Source: Allofrancisella frigidaquae (GTDB taxonomy: Bacteria; Pseudomonadota; Gammaproteobacteria; Francisellales; Francisellaceae). Taken from it: DNA of 64,000 nucleotides. Below the pieces are notes generated by a model. That model saw only the letters and a list, made by a program, of their open reading frames with translations. It was not told where the DNA came from and ran no database searches. This document shows positions 36,804 through 45,268 of this stretch, piece after piece. Every line of letters starts with the position of its first letter. Positions within the stretch are counted from its first letter, which is position 1. The stretch covers positions 1,550,001-1,614,000 of the forward strand of contig NZ_CP038017.1 in NCBI RefSeq assembly GCF_012222825.1, given 5' to 3'. The position numbers and the translations under genes are program-made.

Positions 36804-37874
36804 ATGAGTAAGGCAAGTGAAGAGTTAAAAAAACTATTTGATACTAATCAGGATTGGCGAGTTTGTAAACGCTCTAATCTTGAGTTACTAAATGAGTGTA
36901 CAGAACTTTTAAATAACCGAAGCTTTCAAGAAACGATGTGTTTAATTACTAAGTATATTCAAGAAAATAATGTATTAGATATACAATTATTTTGCCTTTA
37001 CTTGCAAGCTTACTTTAATATAAACCACTCAGCTGGAAATTTTGTCTCAGTATTAGAAATTTTAGCTGGAGTATTAAGTGGTTATCATCTTATTACTCCT
37101 ACAAATAAAAAAGATACAATAGTGTTACGTAGCGTCATAACTTTAATTAATGAAGCTAATGATGCTATTAACTACTATTATCCTGATTTTTTGGATAATC
37201 AGTTACAGCAAGTTACAGAATTTTTAGAGCAAGTTAAAGATCTTTTGGCATGTAATATCCAAGAAGTTGGATTAATTAACTTTAATAGAGCAAAAAACCA
37301 AATACTAGCTACTATTTCTAAATACGTTTTTAAAGAAGTTGTTAATAGTAATCAAGAAAAAGCTGATATTGAGAAAGTAGATACCTCTTTGGCTCAGACA
37401 AACAAAGAAAATATATATAGTTTCTATTGGTCTAACCTTTTGCTAAAAATAGCTAGATTTAACAATTTAGCTAACCCTTTGGATACTGTATCAGATAGGT
37501 TTGAGCTAGCTTTACTCTTTGATTCGATTCAGACTGAAATACAAGAATTTAATCCAATTAAATATTTTCCCAAGGAATTCCAGGTTTTTTTAAATTCGGT
37601 TACACCAGAAACTTACTCTCAAATTCAACAAATTATAGAGAATAGTAAAGGCTCTGCTTTATGGGATTTTATGCTGCAAAAAACTCACGCTGATATTGAG
37701 TTAAATATTAAAAATAAAAAAATAAATACTGGATTTGATATAGACGATATTTTGCAAGCTTCTAACTATAAAAATAATATTAAAAATATGCTTGATGAAA
37801 AAATTGATGATTATCAGACACCACCAAATAATGATGAAGCTTTTGGTCCAGATTTTGATATTTTGGATTTATAA
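36804..37874 (+). CDS. TssA-like T6SS protein (ImpA N-terminal-like)
   Basis: The 356-aa helical protein has an N-terminal region (residues 40-100) resembling the ImpA_N domain of TssA: LDIQLFCLYLQAYF, then SVLEILAGVLSGYHLITP, the place where TssA has its L-A-x-L-L...W..L-x-P motif. The tail is acidic and Asn-rich (DDYQTPPNNDEAFGPDFD). TssA proteins help start sheath assembly at the baseplate. Francisella IglI may be the equivalent, but I cannot confirm orthology. It lies 15 bases after the Hcp-like gene. Confidence 0.55.
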   Translation: MSKASEELKKLFDTNQDWRVCKRSNLELLNECTELLNNRSFQETMCLITKYIQENNVLDIQLFCLYLQAYFNINHSAGNFVSVLEILAGVLSGYHLITPTNKKDTIVLRSVITLINEANDAINYYYPDFLDNQLQQVTEFLEQVKDLLACNIQEVGLINFNRAKNQILATISKYVFKEVVNSNQEKADIEKVDTSLAQTNKENIYSFYWSNLLLKIARFNNLANPLDTVSDRFELALLFDSIQTEIQEFNPIKYFPKEFQVFLNSVTPETYSQIQQIIENSKGSALWDFMLQKTHADIELNIKNKKINTGFDIDDILQASNYKNNIKNMLDEKIDDYQTPPNNDEAFGPDFDILDL

Positions 37875-37886
37875 AGAGGAGCAGAA

Positions 37887-37940
37887 ATGATTATTACATT
37901 TACTAACAGTAGAGTGGAAGTAAGAGTATGCAACAAATAA
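37887..37940 (+). CDS. Possible 17-codon ORF overlapping the TssK-like gene start
   Basis: AGAGGAGCAG at 37875-37884 lies just upstream of an ATG that opens a 17-codon frame (MIITFTNSRVEVRVCNK). It ends 13 bases inside the TssK-like gene in another frame. The strong ribosome-binding site points to real translation or to a small coupling peptide that sets expression of the downstream gene. No function is known. Confidence 0.3.
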   Translation: MIITFTNSRVEVRVCNK

Positions 37941-39148
37941 ATTGGCACTTAGGACAAGCAGTTTTGCCTGAGCATTTTACGCTATCTCAGCATTTATCAA
38001 ACAAGCGCAATATTCACCTTTGCCAAGTTAACTCTACTGTAGATTTTTATGGTCTAGCAGAGCTCAAAATAGATGAATATTTATTTGATAAAAACATCCT
38101 TAGGGTAGAATCCTTACTATACATAACACTTACTTGCGAATGCATCCATTACCAAAGTTCCACTTACCCTAAAGTCTTAGAATTAAATTTAAATACTATA
38201 GATTCAGATACCGCTGAGATTGTCGTACAAATTAATAAAAAACCTTTGACAAAAGACGTTGGTGATAATGATACAAAAGTTCAAACAAAATTTTCCAATA
38301 TCTCACTAGCTGTAAATCCTGAGAAAACAGATGAGTTGTCTAGTTTCAAAGTACTAACCTTAAATAAACTAGAAGACGGCAACTGGACACTTAAAGAATT
38401 CCTTCCTCCTATCTTAACTACAAAAGTTTATAACTTTAAATTAGTGACTGATAAACTAAGTAATTTATTACAAATAATACACTCCTATATTTTAAACGAA
38501 AAATCAACTAACTCAGCTATATCATCTTTTAAATTAACGTTATTAAATAATATTTTGTACAGCCGTAACCAGCTGCAGTATTATATTTGGCAGTTATCAT
38601 ATAGTAAGTATTCTCCTATAATTATATTTCATGCTACTCAAAATATATATTTATATTTATTACAATACCAAGAAACTACAGAAGTAGATTCTACTTTGGT
38701 TTATAAGCACGAGAAACCTTTGGAAAGTTTTCAATATCTAATTGCAGCAATCCGTGAGAAAGTGTTACATACAAAAGCTATAGAGTATAAGGTTTTAAAA
38801 CCTATAGAAAATTTACTATCTACAGGCATTATAGAGTTTGAAGTTTTAAATCGTAAAAAGCACTATTTAGTTGTGCGTAAACCAACACAAGATTATAGCT
38901 ATTCACTTTCTACAATTAAGCTAACTTCTCCAAGCAGAATTAAGCATGTAAATAAATACGCAATGGTTGGTTTAAAGCTTTCTAAGTTGGACTTTAACCC
39001 TTTACCTGTATCAAGTGTCGATAAATACTGTGATATTTATGAAATTCTACCATCAAGAGAGTGGGATTACGTTCTTAGTGAACAGGTAATATCTTTGCTA
39101 AATAGTAAAGATGTAAATGAACTTAAATTCGTTTATTACTATGTATAG
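37928..39148 (+). CDS. TssK-like T6SS baseplate protein
   Basis: The 406-aa protein begins QQINWHLGQAVLPEHFTLSQH, which closely follows the TssK/VasE N-terminal signature (W-x-x-G-x-x-L-x-P-Q-H-F-Q). That segment anchors TssK in the baseplate. The central domain is helical (residues about 170-290) and the C-terminal domain is mixed. TssK connects the baseplate to the PdpB/DotU membrane complex. In Francisella this role has been proposed for IglD, which has a similar length (398 aa), but I cannot prove orthology by eye. GGAAG lies 7 bases upstream. Confidence 0.75.
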   Translation: MQQINWHLGQAVLPEHFTLSQHLSNKRNIHLCQVNSTVDFYGLAELKIDEYLFDKNILRVESLLYITLTCECIHYQSSTYPKVLELNLNTIDSDTAEIVVQINKKPLTKDVGDNDTKVQTKFSNISLAVNPEKTDELSSFKVLTLNKLEDGNWTLKEFLPPILTTKVYNFKLVTDKLSNLLQIIHSYILNEKSTNSAISSFKLTLLNNILYSRNQLQYYIWQLSYSKYSPIIIFHATQNIYLYLLQYQETTEVDSTLVYKHEKPLESFQYLIAAIREKVLHTKAIEYKVLKPIENLLSTGIIEFEVLNRKKHYLVVRKPTQDYSYSLSTIKLTSPSRIKHVNKYAMVGLKLSKLDFNPLPVSSVDKYCDIYEILPSREWDYVLSEQVISLLNSKDVNELKFVYYYV

Positions 39149-39165
39149 GGATAGTTAGATTATAT

Positions 39166-39990
39166 ATGAACAAAACAGATTTAAAGAAAATACCTCTAGA
39201 TAAACTTAAGCAACTTGATCTTATGATACTGCTAAACATGTTGCACCGTATTGGTTTTAATACACAAGATATTACATTTGAAAGCCGTTTAAGTCTTAGC
39301 CAGACTAGCAGGCTTATAGAAGATATAGTTTTTGATCGGGACAAAATTAAGCTTATTGTAAATATGGGGATACTATCTGCAAATTCGGCTTTGCCTGATC
39401 ACATATTGGATTTTTTTTCTATAAATAATGATTCTGTATCTTGTACTGTATTAAACGCTTTAGCAAGTAAACTTTTAAAACACCAAATAAATATGCTTCT
39501 GATAGAACAATCTGATGAGTTAAAACATTTATATTTAAATGGAGACGTTCTTTTTACAAGAAACGATAATTTTTTTTATTCATTATCTTCTTATAACAGC
39601 TTATTTGAAAGGGCTCTTGTACAGTATAAATTGAACGTTAGATCAAAGTGGCAGTTAAGTTTAGTTAATAAAGCTAGCTACTTAAGTCAAAAAACGAACC
39701 TCTCTAATATGCATCTTGGAAATAAATTACTGTCACCTAAATTACATTTTACTATAACTCTTCAATCTGACCGTTTATTTAACAAAAAAAAATGCAAAGA
39801 AGTTTCAAAATGTATAGAAAAGTTGGTTTTAAGTAAGCTTTTTGACATAAATAGATATGCTATTATGGTAACTGTTTGGCTTATAGTTCAACCTGTAAAA
39901 ATAATTTTTATGCCCTTTTATCTATCTCAAGACACTAAGTTAATTAATCATAAAATAAAAATTTATGAAAGGTGTATGTATGGATACTGA
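39166..39990 (+). CDS. TssG-like T6SS baseplate protein
   Basis: The 274-aa protein has the pattern of TssG: an N-terminal helix with LMILLNMLHRIGF, then ITFESRLSLSQTSRLIEDI, and the diagnostic NMGILSANSALPDHILDFF (compare the G-L-x-G-x-x-S-x-L-P-x-H segment of TssG). TssG partners with TssF to form the baseplate wedge. In Francisella this slot may correspond to IglJ. Its end overlaps the start of the TssF-like gene by 26 bases, indicating tight coupling. Confidence 0.7.
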   Translation: MNKTDLKKIPLDKLKQLDLMILLNMLHRIGFNTQDITFESRLSLSQTSRLIEDIVFDRDKIKLIVNMGILSANSALPDHILDFFSINNDSVSCTVLNALASKLLKHQINMLLIEQSDELKHLYLNGDVLFTRNDNFFYSLSSYNSLFERALVQYKLNVRSKWQLSLVNKASYLSQKTNLSNMHLGNKLLSPKLHFTITLQSDRLFNKKKCKEVSKCIEKLVLSKLFDINRYAIMVTVWLIVQPVKIIFMPFYLSQDTKLINHKIKIYERCMYGY

Positions 39991-41485
39991 CTTAAAGAAC
40001 ATCCAGTCAAAAGAGCAGTTATATCAATATTTAGAATTAAATAAACATAATAAAAATGATATTCTAGGGACAGGCGACCTAAAAGTAATTATAGATGCGG
40101 TAGAGTATACGGTACAACGCTCTACACAAAGCATTCAAGAATTTATATTACAAAGAAGGTTTAACTTATTTTATAGCTATTATCCTTACTTTTTTCAACA
40201 TGTACCCAATCATGCTATAGTAGAAGCTTCTACAAACCAAAATGATAAGTTTATAGATTTAGAGCTAGGTGAAGAATTCGTATTAAAGTTAGACGATAGC
40301 AATTTTAGGTTTCAGGCTGCTATACCTTTTGCTCTATTACCTTTTCAAGTAACAAATTGCTATATAGATAACAACATTATTAACATTGAAATTGACGCAA
40401 TTAAACCTTTTAGGTTTGATAGAAACCGTTTTTTGCTAAGCGCTAATCCTTTGGTTATGAAAAACCATCAAATTTACCATCTTATAAATACTTTGAGAGA
40501 ATATAAATCAGCAAAGATGACTTTATTTGTAAATGAGTTAGATAAACCCATACCTATTACTGTTTTTTTAAACTTTGATTTAAAGTTTAATCTGGAGATA
40601 ACTCAAGAAATTATATTAAAGGCATTAACACAAGCCGTATTTAGTAACTTTTACATAGAGTTTGAGGATTTACCAGAAGATTATCTTTTTTATAAAATTT
40701 TGTTAGAAATAGAAATACCAAAATCTAATAATATATCGAAACCTTTAGCTTCCAATGTTATAAAAACTAATCTACTCCCTGTCTTTAACCTATTTGAAGA
40801 TCACGCAATGAAAATTAACTGTGATTATACTCAAGAAAGCTATGGAGTAAAGAACTTAGATGGACCTAATGAATATGTTCCCACAAAATTATATAGCGTA
40901 GAATATAATAAACAAATTGCTTATCATAGCTATCTAAATCTTAGTAATGCAAAAAGCTATAATTTAATATTTGAGCCTTCAGGGCATATGAGAATAGCCT
41001 TCCTGGATCCTTCATTAGAGGAGCTTTCAGGTTCTAATGAAATTGTTATAAACGCTCAATGGACACAGATAATCTCCGCGGATGTTAAGAAAAAAAGTTA
41101 TACTTTTATTCCTTTGAGTAGGAGTATTGGTAGCCTGAAATTCAATATAATTTATAGTTACGGCTTTAGAAGGAATCAACTCTTAGAAAGAGCAGAAAAT
41201 ATCTTAAAAGTATTAAATATTATTAACGCTACAGGTCTTGATATTGACACTTTTAAAACGCTAATTTCTCTTATAACAAATCATGATAAATATGCCGTAA
41301 AGTTTATTGAGAAAAACCTTATTAACATTGAGTCAAGTGGTGAATTTCGTTATGTAATATCTATAAAAACTGACTTATATAAACCTGAATTTGTTTTCTA
41401 TGCGGATCTTGTACGTATGTTTCTTAAAACACACCTTTCTAAACGAATAGGTGTTAAGGTTAACTTTCAAATCAAAATAATATAA
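39965..41485 (+). CDS. TssF-like T6SS baseplate protein
   Basis: The 506-aa protein follows and overlaps the TssG-like gene, as tssF and tssG do elsewhere. N-terminal features fit TssF: a helical segment with FNLFYSYYPYFFQHVPNHAIVE, then a beta-rich region with FRFQAAIPFALLPFQVTNCYID. Later repeats of beta segments fit the wedge domains. The Francisella equivalent would be IglH. The start could be the ATG at 39965 or the one at 39980 (MDTDLKN), which has GAAAGG upstream and is equally plausible. Confidence 0.65.
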   Translation: MKGVCMDTDLKNIQSKEQLYQYLELNKHNKNDILGTGDLKVIIDAVEYTVQRSTQSIQEFILQRRFNLFYSYYPYFFQHVPNHAIVEASTNQNDKFIDLELGEEFVLKLDDSNFRFQAAIPFALLPFQVTNCYIDNNIINIEIDAIKPFRFDRNRFLLSANPLVMKNHQIYHLINTLREYKSAKMTLFVNELDKPIPITVFLNFDLKFNLEITQEIILKALTQAVFSNFYIEFEDLPEDYLFYKILLEIEIPKSNNISKPLASNVIKTNLLPVFNLFEDHAMKINCDYTQESYGVKNLDGPNEYVPTKLYSVEYNKQIAYHSYLNLSNAKSYNLIFEPSGHMRIAFLDPSLEELSGSNEIVINAQWTQIISADVKKKSYTFIPLSRSIGSLKFNIIYSYGFRRNQLLERAENILKVLNIINATGLDIDTFKTLISLITNHDKYAVKFIEKNLINIESSGEFRYVISIKTDLYKPEFVFYADLVRMFLKTHLSKRIGVKVNFQIKII

Positions 41486-41494
41486 GGAGTATTT

Positions 41495-42106
41495 ATGAAT
41501 CAAGATATTATAGACGTTTTTGCTACTATAAATTTTTTCATAGAAAGTTATAACTTAGACACAAATATGCAAGATATTATAGCTTTTCGTGAGAAAGTAA
41601 TTACTAAAACAACGCATATACACAATTTGATTCACCAAGAGCTTGGTGAGAGAATCAGTTTTTATATTGCATTTGCAATATACATTTACTGCGATGAGGT
41701 GATTAATAAACTAAACTTCGAAGCAGATAGTAATGTTACTAATTGGCACTTACTCCAAGAGGAGGTTTATCAGCGAAACGACGGGGGAGACTATTTTTTT
41801 GAAATAATAGAAATTGTCCTTGATAATCCCGTATTTCCTAAAGTTGTAGCTCAAGTTTTGTATTTAATATTAGCATTAGGGTTTAAAGGTTGTTATGTCG
41901 GCTTACAATCTGAAATAAACAAATATAAAAATAAGCTTTGTGCTATATTGCCAAATGAGGAAGTAGGTGACATTAGTTATCCAACACTTAATAATCTAGA
42001 TAATAAATTTAGGAAAACTTATAAATTATGGATCTATAAAAGTATATTTTTAGCGGCTGTTTGTTTTCCTATTTTTTCTTACTTTGGCATATTGTTGATT
42101 AGGTAA
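41495..42106 (+). CDS. dotU: DotU (IcmH/TssL-like) T6SS inner-membrane protein
   Basis: The 203-aa protein has the DotU helical cytosolic domain: FAIYIYCDEVINK (about residues 65-77), NWHLLQEEVYQRNDGGDYFFE with the conserved basic/Gly segment, and YLILALGFKGCYVG (about 134-147). A single C-terminal membrane helix spans about residues 178-203, so there is no periplasmic OmpA-like extension, as in Francisella DotU. It forms the inner-membrane complex with PdpB. AAGGAG precedes the start. Confidence 0.93.
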   Translation: MNQDIIDVFATINFFIESYNLDTNMQDIIAFREKVITKTTHIHNLIHQELGERISFYIAFAIYIYCDEVINKLNFEADSNVTNWHLLQEEVYQRNDGGDYFFEIIEIVLDNPVFPKVVAQVLYLILALGFKGCYVGLQSEINKYKNKLCAILPNEEVGDISYPTLNNLDNKFRKTYKLWIYKSIFLAAVCFPIFSYFGILLIR

Positions 42107-42130
42107 TAAAATTTAACATAGGAGGTAATA

Positions 42131-42511
42131 ATGAGTAATTTTGTAGTAAGTAATGCTCTTTTAAAATGTTCTTTTGGCACTGTATCAACTCCTTTAACAG
42201 TATTACCTAAAGGACCTTTAGTAAAAGGTCAAGGTCAATTGGCAGCAACTATAAATGATCATATTCCTATGGTAAATATTAAGCCATTTGGAATGTGTAA
42301 TAGCCCCTCAAATCCGGCTGGTATGGGCAAACCAATAGTACCTACTCCATGTCCATGCGTACCTATAATACCATCTCCATGGACACCATCAGCAACTAAA
42401 ACAAAGGTTAACGGTCAACCAGCTCTGCTACAGAACGCGACTTGTATGTGTATTTGGGGAGGCCAAATAAGTATTAATACTCCTGGACAGATGATTATTG
42501 CGGCTAAGTAG
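42131..42511 (+). CDS. iglG: DUF4280 PAAR-like spike tip (IglG-like)
   Basis: The 126-aa protein is a compact PAAR-like domain of the DUF4280 type. It has many Pro/Gly turns, LLKCSFGT at the start, paired cysteines in TPCPCVPIIPSPW and the CMCIWGGQISINTPGQM end typical of the family. IglG of Francisella carries this fold with an N-terminal extension that recruits effectors; here the extension is missing. It caps VgrG. The start follows AGGAGG. The next gene encodes a probable protease, the usual arrangement for a PAAR with its cargo. Confidence 0.85.
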   Translation: MSNFVVSNALLKCSFGTVSTPLTVLPKGPLVKGQGQLAATINDHIPMVNIKPFGMCNSPSNPAGMGKPIVPTPCPCVPIIPSPWTPSATKTKVNGQPALLQNATCMCIWGGQISINTPGQMIIAAK

Positions 42512-42575
42512 GTGGCTCTGTTGTAAGCTGAAATTAGACGGATGGTAATAAAACAAAAATAAAGGGAGAACTAAA

Positions 42576-43700
42576 ATGGCATATGATTTAGAGTTAGCAA
42601 TAAACTTTAGTAAGTTTGTTAATGAAACAAATAGTTTAAATCCTGATTACCATTCTATTTTTAAATTTGTTGGAGATCGACTTAACGAGTACGATTTAGA
42701 CCGTTTTAATAATAACTCAAGTGCTTGGATAGGACAAGTCCAATATGAAAGGCTTAAAGGTGCTGAACCTTACGAAATCTTTCTGCACTCCAGTTTTAAT
42801 TTTCGAAAATATGAAAAACTTGTGCCAGTGTTTAACCTTACTTGTAATTTTGATAATGAACTCTTTCATAAATATGTGGAGTTGTTGAAAAAACATATTT
42901 TAAATAAATATATTAATCCAAATAAAAAGATAACAAAGATAAGAGTTTTTATTTCTGGTCATGGTGCTTATAATATGAAGTTTGGAACAGGAGACAAAAA
43001 ATTAAACAACGGTTTTGTAAGCTATAGTGACGTTATAACTATTTTAGATAATATCCTTTTTTCCTCGTTGGATCTAAATATATTGGACGCAGACATACAA
43101 CTTATATCATGCAAAGCTGCTATTGAAAATTATCATGAAAAGTTCTTTAATTTATTGAGCAAAAAATATAAAGATACTGGTTTTAAATTTAGTGTTACAG
43201 GTTATTTAGAAAATATAACGTTAGAGAGTGCGCTAAGCAGTGATAAGTTTGTGTTACCAAAAACAAAAACTCATGGGGCGCCACAACAAATAATCTATAA
43301 TTTAGTAAATTCCGAAGATGTCTCTAGCATTAAATCATCATTTAATAAAATAGTTAATAAAGTAGAAAAAATAAAAAAATATAATCCCGCCACCCTTAGT
43401 GAAATATTCAAAGCTAGAGATGAAGCATTAAAAGAAAGTAATCAAAAATATAACTTAATTTTTATAGACATGCTAAGAGGACTACTTATTAATAGAATTG
43501 ATAAGCTTGAAACTAGTGAATTTACGAAAGAAGAACCTATACTTTGCCAAAACACAATAATTGGCGAGCAAGGTGAGACGTTGCAAAATAGCCTAAATAA
43601 ATTTTTATTACAAATCACTTCACTTAAAAAGGCTTTTATAAATCATATGAAAAAATATTGCCATGAACGTTGCGAATTATTACAAAAAAGGGGCTGCTAA
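42576..43700 (+). CDS. Caspase/C80-like (clan CD) cysteine protease, candidate T6SS effector
   Basis: This 374-aa protein ends the T6SS operon, directly after the PAAR-like gene. Residues 122-131 (IRVFISGHGA) and 172-181 (ADIQLISCKA) form the His-Gly ... Ser-Cys strand-loop pairs of clan CD peptidases, with His129 and Cys179 as the likely catalytic dyad. This order and spacing (50 residues) resemble C80 domains of MARTX and clostridial toxins and caspase-like enzymes. Residues 200-225 (FSVTGYLEN) continue the fold. The C-terminal 130 residues are helical and unassigned. There is no signal peptide. Location suggests delivery on the PAAR/VgrG tip. No immunity gene is visible, which fits a target in eukaryotic hosts. 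The function is inferred. Confidence 0.7.
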   Translation: MAYDLELAINFSKFVNETNSLNPDYHSIFKFVGDRLNEYDLDRFNNNSSAWIGQVQYERLKGAEPYEIFLHSSFNFRKYEKLVPVFNLTCNFDNELFHKYVELLKKHILNKYINPNKKITKIRVFISGHGAYNMKFGTGDKKLNNGFVSYSDVITILDNILFSSLDLNILDADIQLISCKAAIENYHEKFFNLLSKKYKDTGFKFSVTGYLENITLESALSSDKFVLPKTKTHGAPQQIIYNLVNSEDVSSIKSSFNKIVNKVEKIKKYNPATLSEIFKARDEALKESNQKYNLIFIDMLRGLLINRIDKLETSEFTKEEPILCQNTIIGEQGETLQNSLNKFLLQITSLKKAFINHMKKYCHERCELLQKRGC

Positions 43701-43744
43701 AATAGTGTCAAACTCCGATATTCATACTTTTCAATATAAAAAAC

Positions 43745-44575
43745 TTAATTTTTTTTAAGCAATAACTTATCACTATCTTTATATGCTTGCTCAGCAAAAT
43801 CACCCATCCATTGCTTTACAGCTTTAAAATTTTCCATAAAAGCTTGCTTATCACCTTTGATGATATCTTTCGAATTTTCAGCGACAAACTCAGCAAACTC
43901 AGCGATAGCTTTTTGTCTACTTTCATCAGACATAATAATATCAGCATACAATCCAGGTCCTTGGCTAAATAGCCTGCCGACTATGTTTAACTCCATTTTG
44001 TACACTGGACTTGCCAGTTTCAGCATCTTTTGAATATCGATATCCTTATGTCTTAGAAACATACCTAAACAATACACACTAAAATGCTCGATCCCTTGAA
44101 TAAAAGTCATAGCCTTATCATGATCTTTGGCAGTCATTTTTTCGATAGAAAAACCGATTTTAGCTAAATCATCAATAAAATACTTATATTGCTCTTGATG
44201 CCTACCTTCACACACTACAATTACTTGTTTATGTGGATGTTTTATAGTTGGTCCAAAAATTGGATGTAGTCCAACTACAGGTCCATCATAATACTTTAAC
44301 ATAGCATCTAAAGGCTCTTGTTTTATACTTGTATAGTCAGCTAATATAGTTCCTTGAGAGAGGTACGGAATAACTTTTTTAATGATTTTTTCTGTTAAAT
44401 ATATAGGCACCGATAGTATAACTATATCTTGGTTAGCAAGCTTATCTTTAGGATTATTCCAATCATCTTCATCAAAAATAGTGAGTTTGTATTCTGGTAA
44501 AAACTTTGAAAAAATGTATTGAGACATCTGCCCCATTTCACCATTACCACCTACTATACAAATCTTTTTTTGCAT
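43745..44575 (-). CDS. tyrA: Prephenate dehydrogenase-like protein
   Basis: The 276-aa protein has an N-terminal NAD-binding Rossmann motif (IVGGNGEMGQM), followed by ILSVPI, the VGLHPIFGP motif with the substrate-binding His, and a helical C-terminal domain with FIQGIEHFSVYCLG, as in TyrA prephenate dehydrogenases. There is no fused chorismate mutase domain. It would make 4-hydroxyphenylpyruvate for tyrosine. It lies 3 bases from dtd on the same strand and converges with the T6SS operon, marking that operon's right boundary. Confidence 0.85.
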   Translation of the reverse strand: MQKKICIVGGNGEMGQMSQYIFSKFLPEYKLTIFDEDDWNNPKDKLANQDIVILSVPIYLTEKIIKKVIPYLSQGTILADYTSIKQEPLDAMLKYYDGPVVGLHPIFGPTIKHPHKQVIVVCEGRHQEQYKYFIDDLAKIGFSIEKMTAKDHDKAMTFIQGIEHFSVYCLGMFLRHKDIDIQKMLKLASPVYKMELNIVGRLFSQGPGLYADIIMSDESRQKAIAEFAEFVAENSKDIIKGDKQAFMENFKAVKQWMGDFAEQAYKDSDKLLLKKN

Positions 44576-44578
44576 TCT

Positions 44579-45016
44579 TTATACCTTAAAACTAAAAGTT
44601 ACAGGACCATCATTTATTAATGAAACTTTCATCTCAGCCCCGAATACCCCTGCTTGTGTGTTTGGGTATTTATCTCTAAATATTTGTAATAAGTTTTCAA
44701 ATTTACCCTTAGCAATAGCTGGAGAACAACCATCGCTAAAGCTAGGACGGTTACCTTTACTGGTATTAGCTGCTAAAGTAAACTGCGGAACTAAGATAAT
44801 TCCACCACTAATATCTTGTAGTGATAAATTCATCTTGCCAGCATCATCTTCAAAGATACGATATTTTAGGATTTTATCAGTTACCTTGTTAAAATTATTG
44901 CTATCGTCTTCTTTTTCAACACATATCAAAGCTAAAATACCTTGTTCTATTTTAGCAACAGTTGCATTATCTATCATAACACTAGCTGAACTAACTCTTT
45001 GAATAATGCTAATCAT
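44579..45016 (-). CDS. dtd: D-aminoacyl-tRNA deacylase
   Basis: The 145-aa protein has the Dtd signature: [16 protein letters not shown] at the N-terminus, [23 protein letters not shown] (the SQFTLY-like active-site segment) and [18 protein letters not shown] (the GP motif with NDGPVT). It removes D-amino acids from mischarged tRNA. It is immediately upstream of the tyrA-like gene on the same strand. Confidence 0.95.
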   Translation of the reverse strand: MISIIQRVSSASVMIDNATVAKIEQGILALICVEKEDDSNNFNKVTDKILKYRIFEDDAGKMNLSLQDISGGIILVPQFTLAANTSKGNRPSFSDGCSPAIAKGKFENLLQIFRDKYPNTQAGVFGAEMKVSLINDGPVTFSFKV

Positions 45017-45268
45017 ATTAAAATAAATTTTTCATTAAATTCTATTATTATAAATAATCTTGTACTTTATGTATTTAAAATATTTTACTGATTACTTAAA
45101 CATAGTGCACAAAACCTATCTATTTCAAAACCTAAAACTGATATTTTACGTTGCAATTATTATTGCTCACACTTAACTTTAACAGTTGAGATTGTTGAGG
45201 ATTTACTTTAGTATACCATGTAATTTACTCTATTTTTCACTTAAAAAATATAAACTTTACGAGCATCC

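Noticed and set aside
27516-43700. Interpreting the T6SS locus as a contractile prophage tail
   Set aside because: The envelope proteins PdpB, DotU and IglE are part of the locus, and no capsid, terminase or lysis genes are present.
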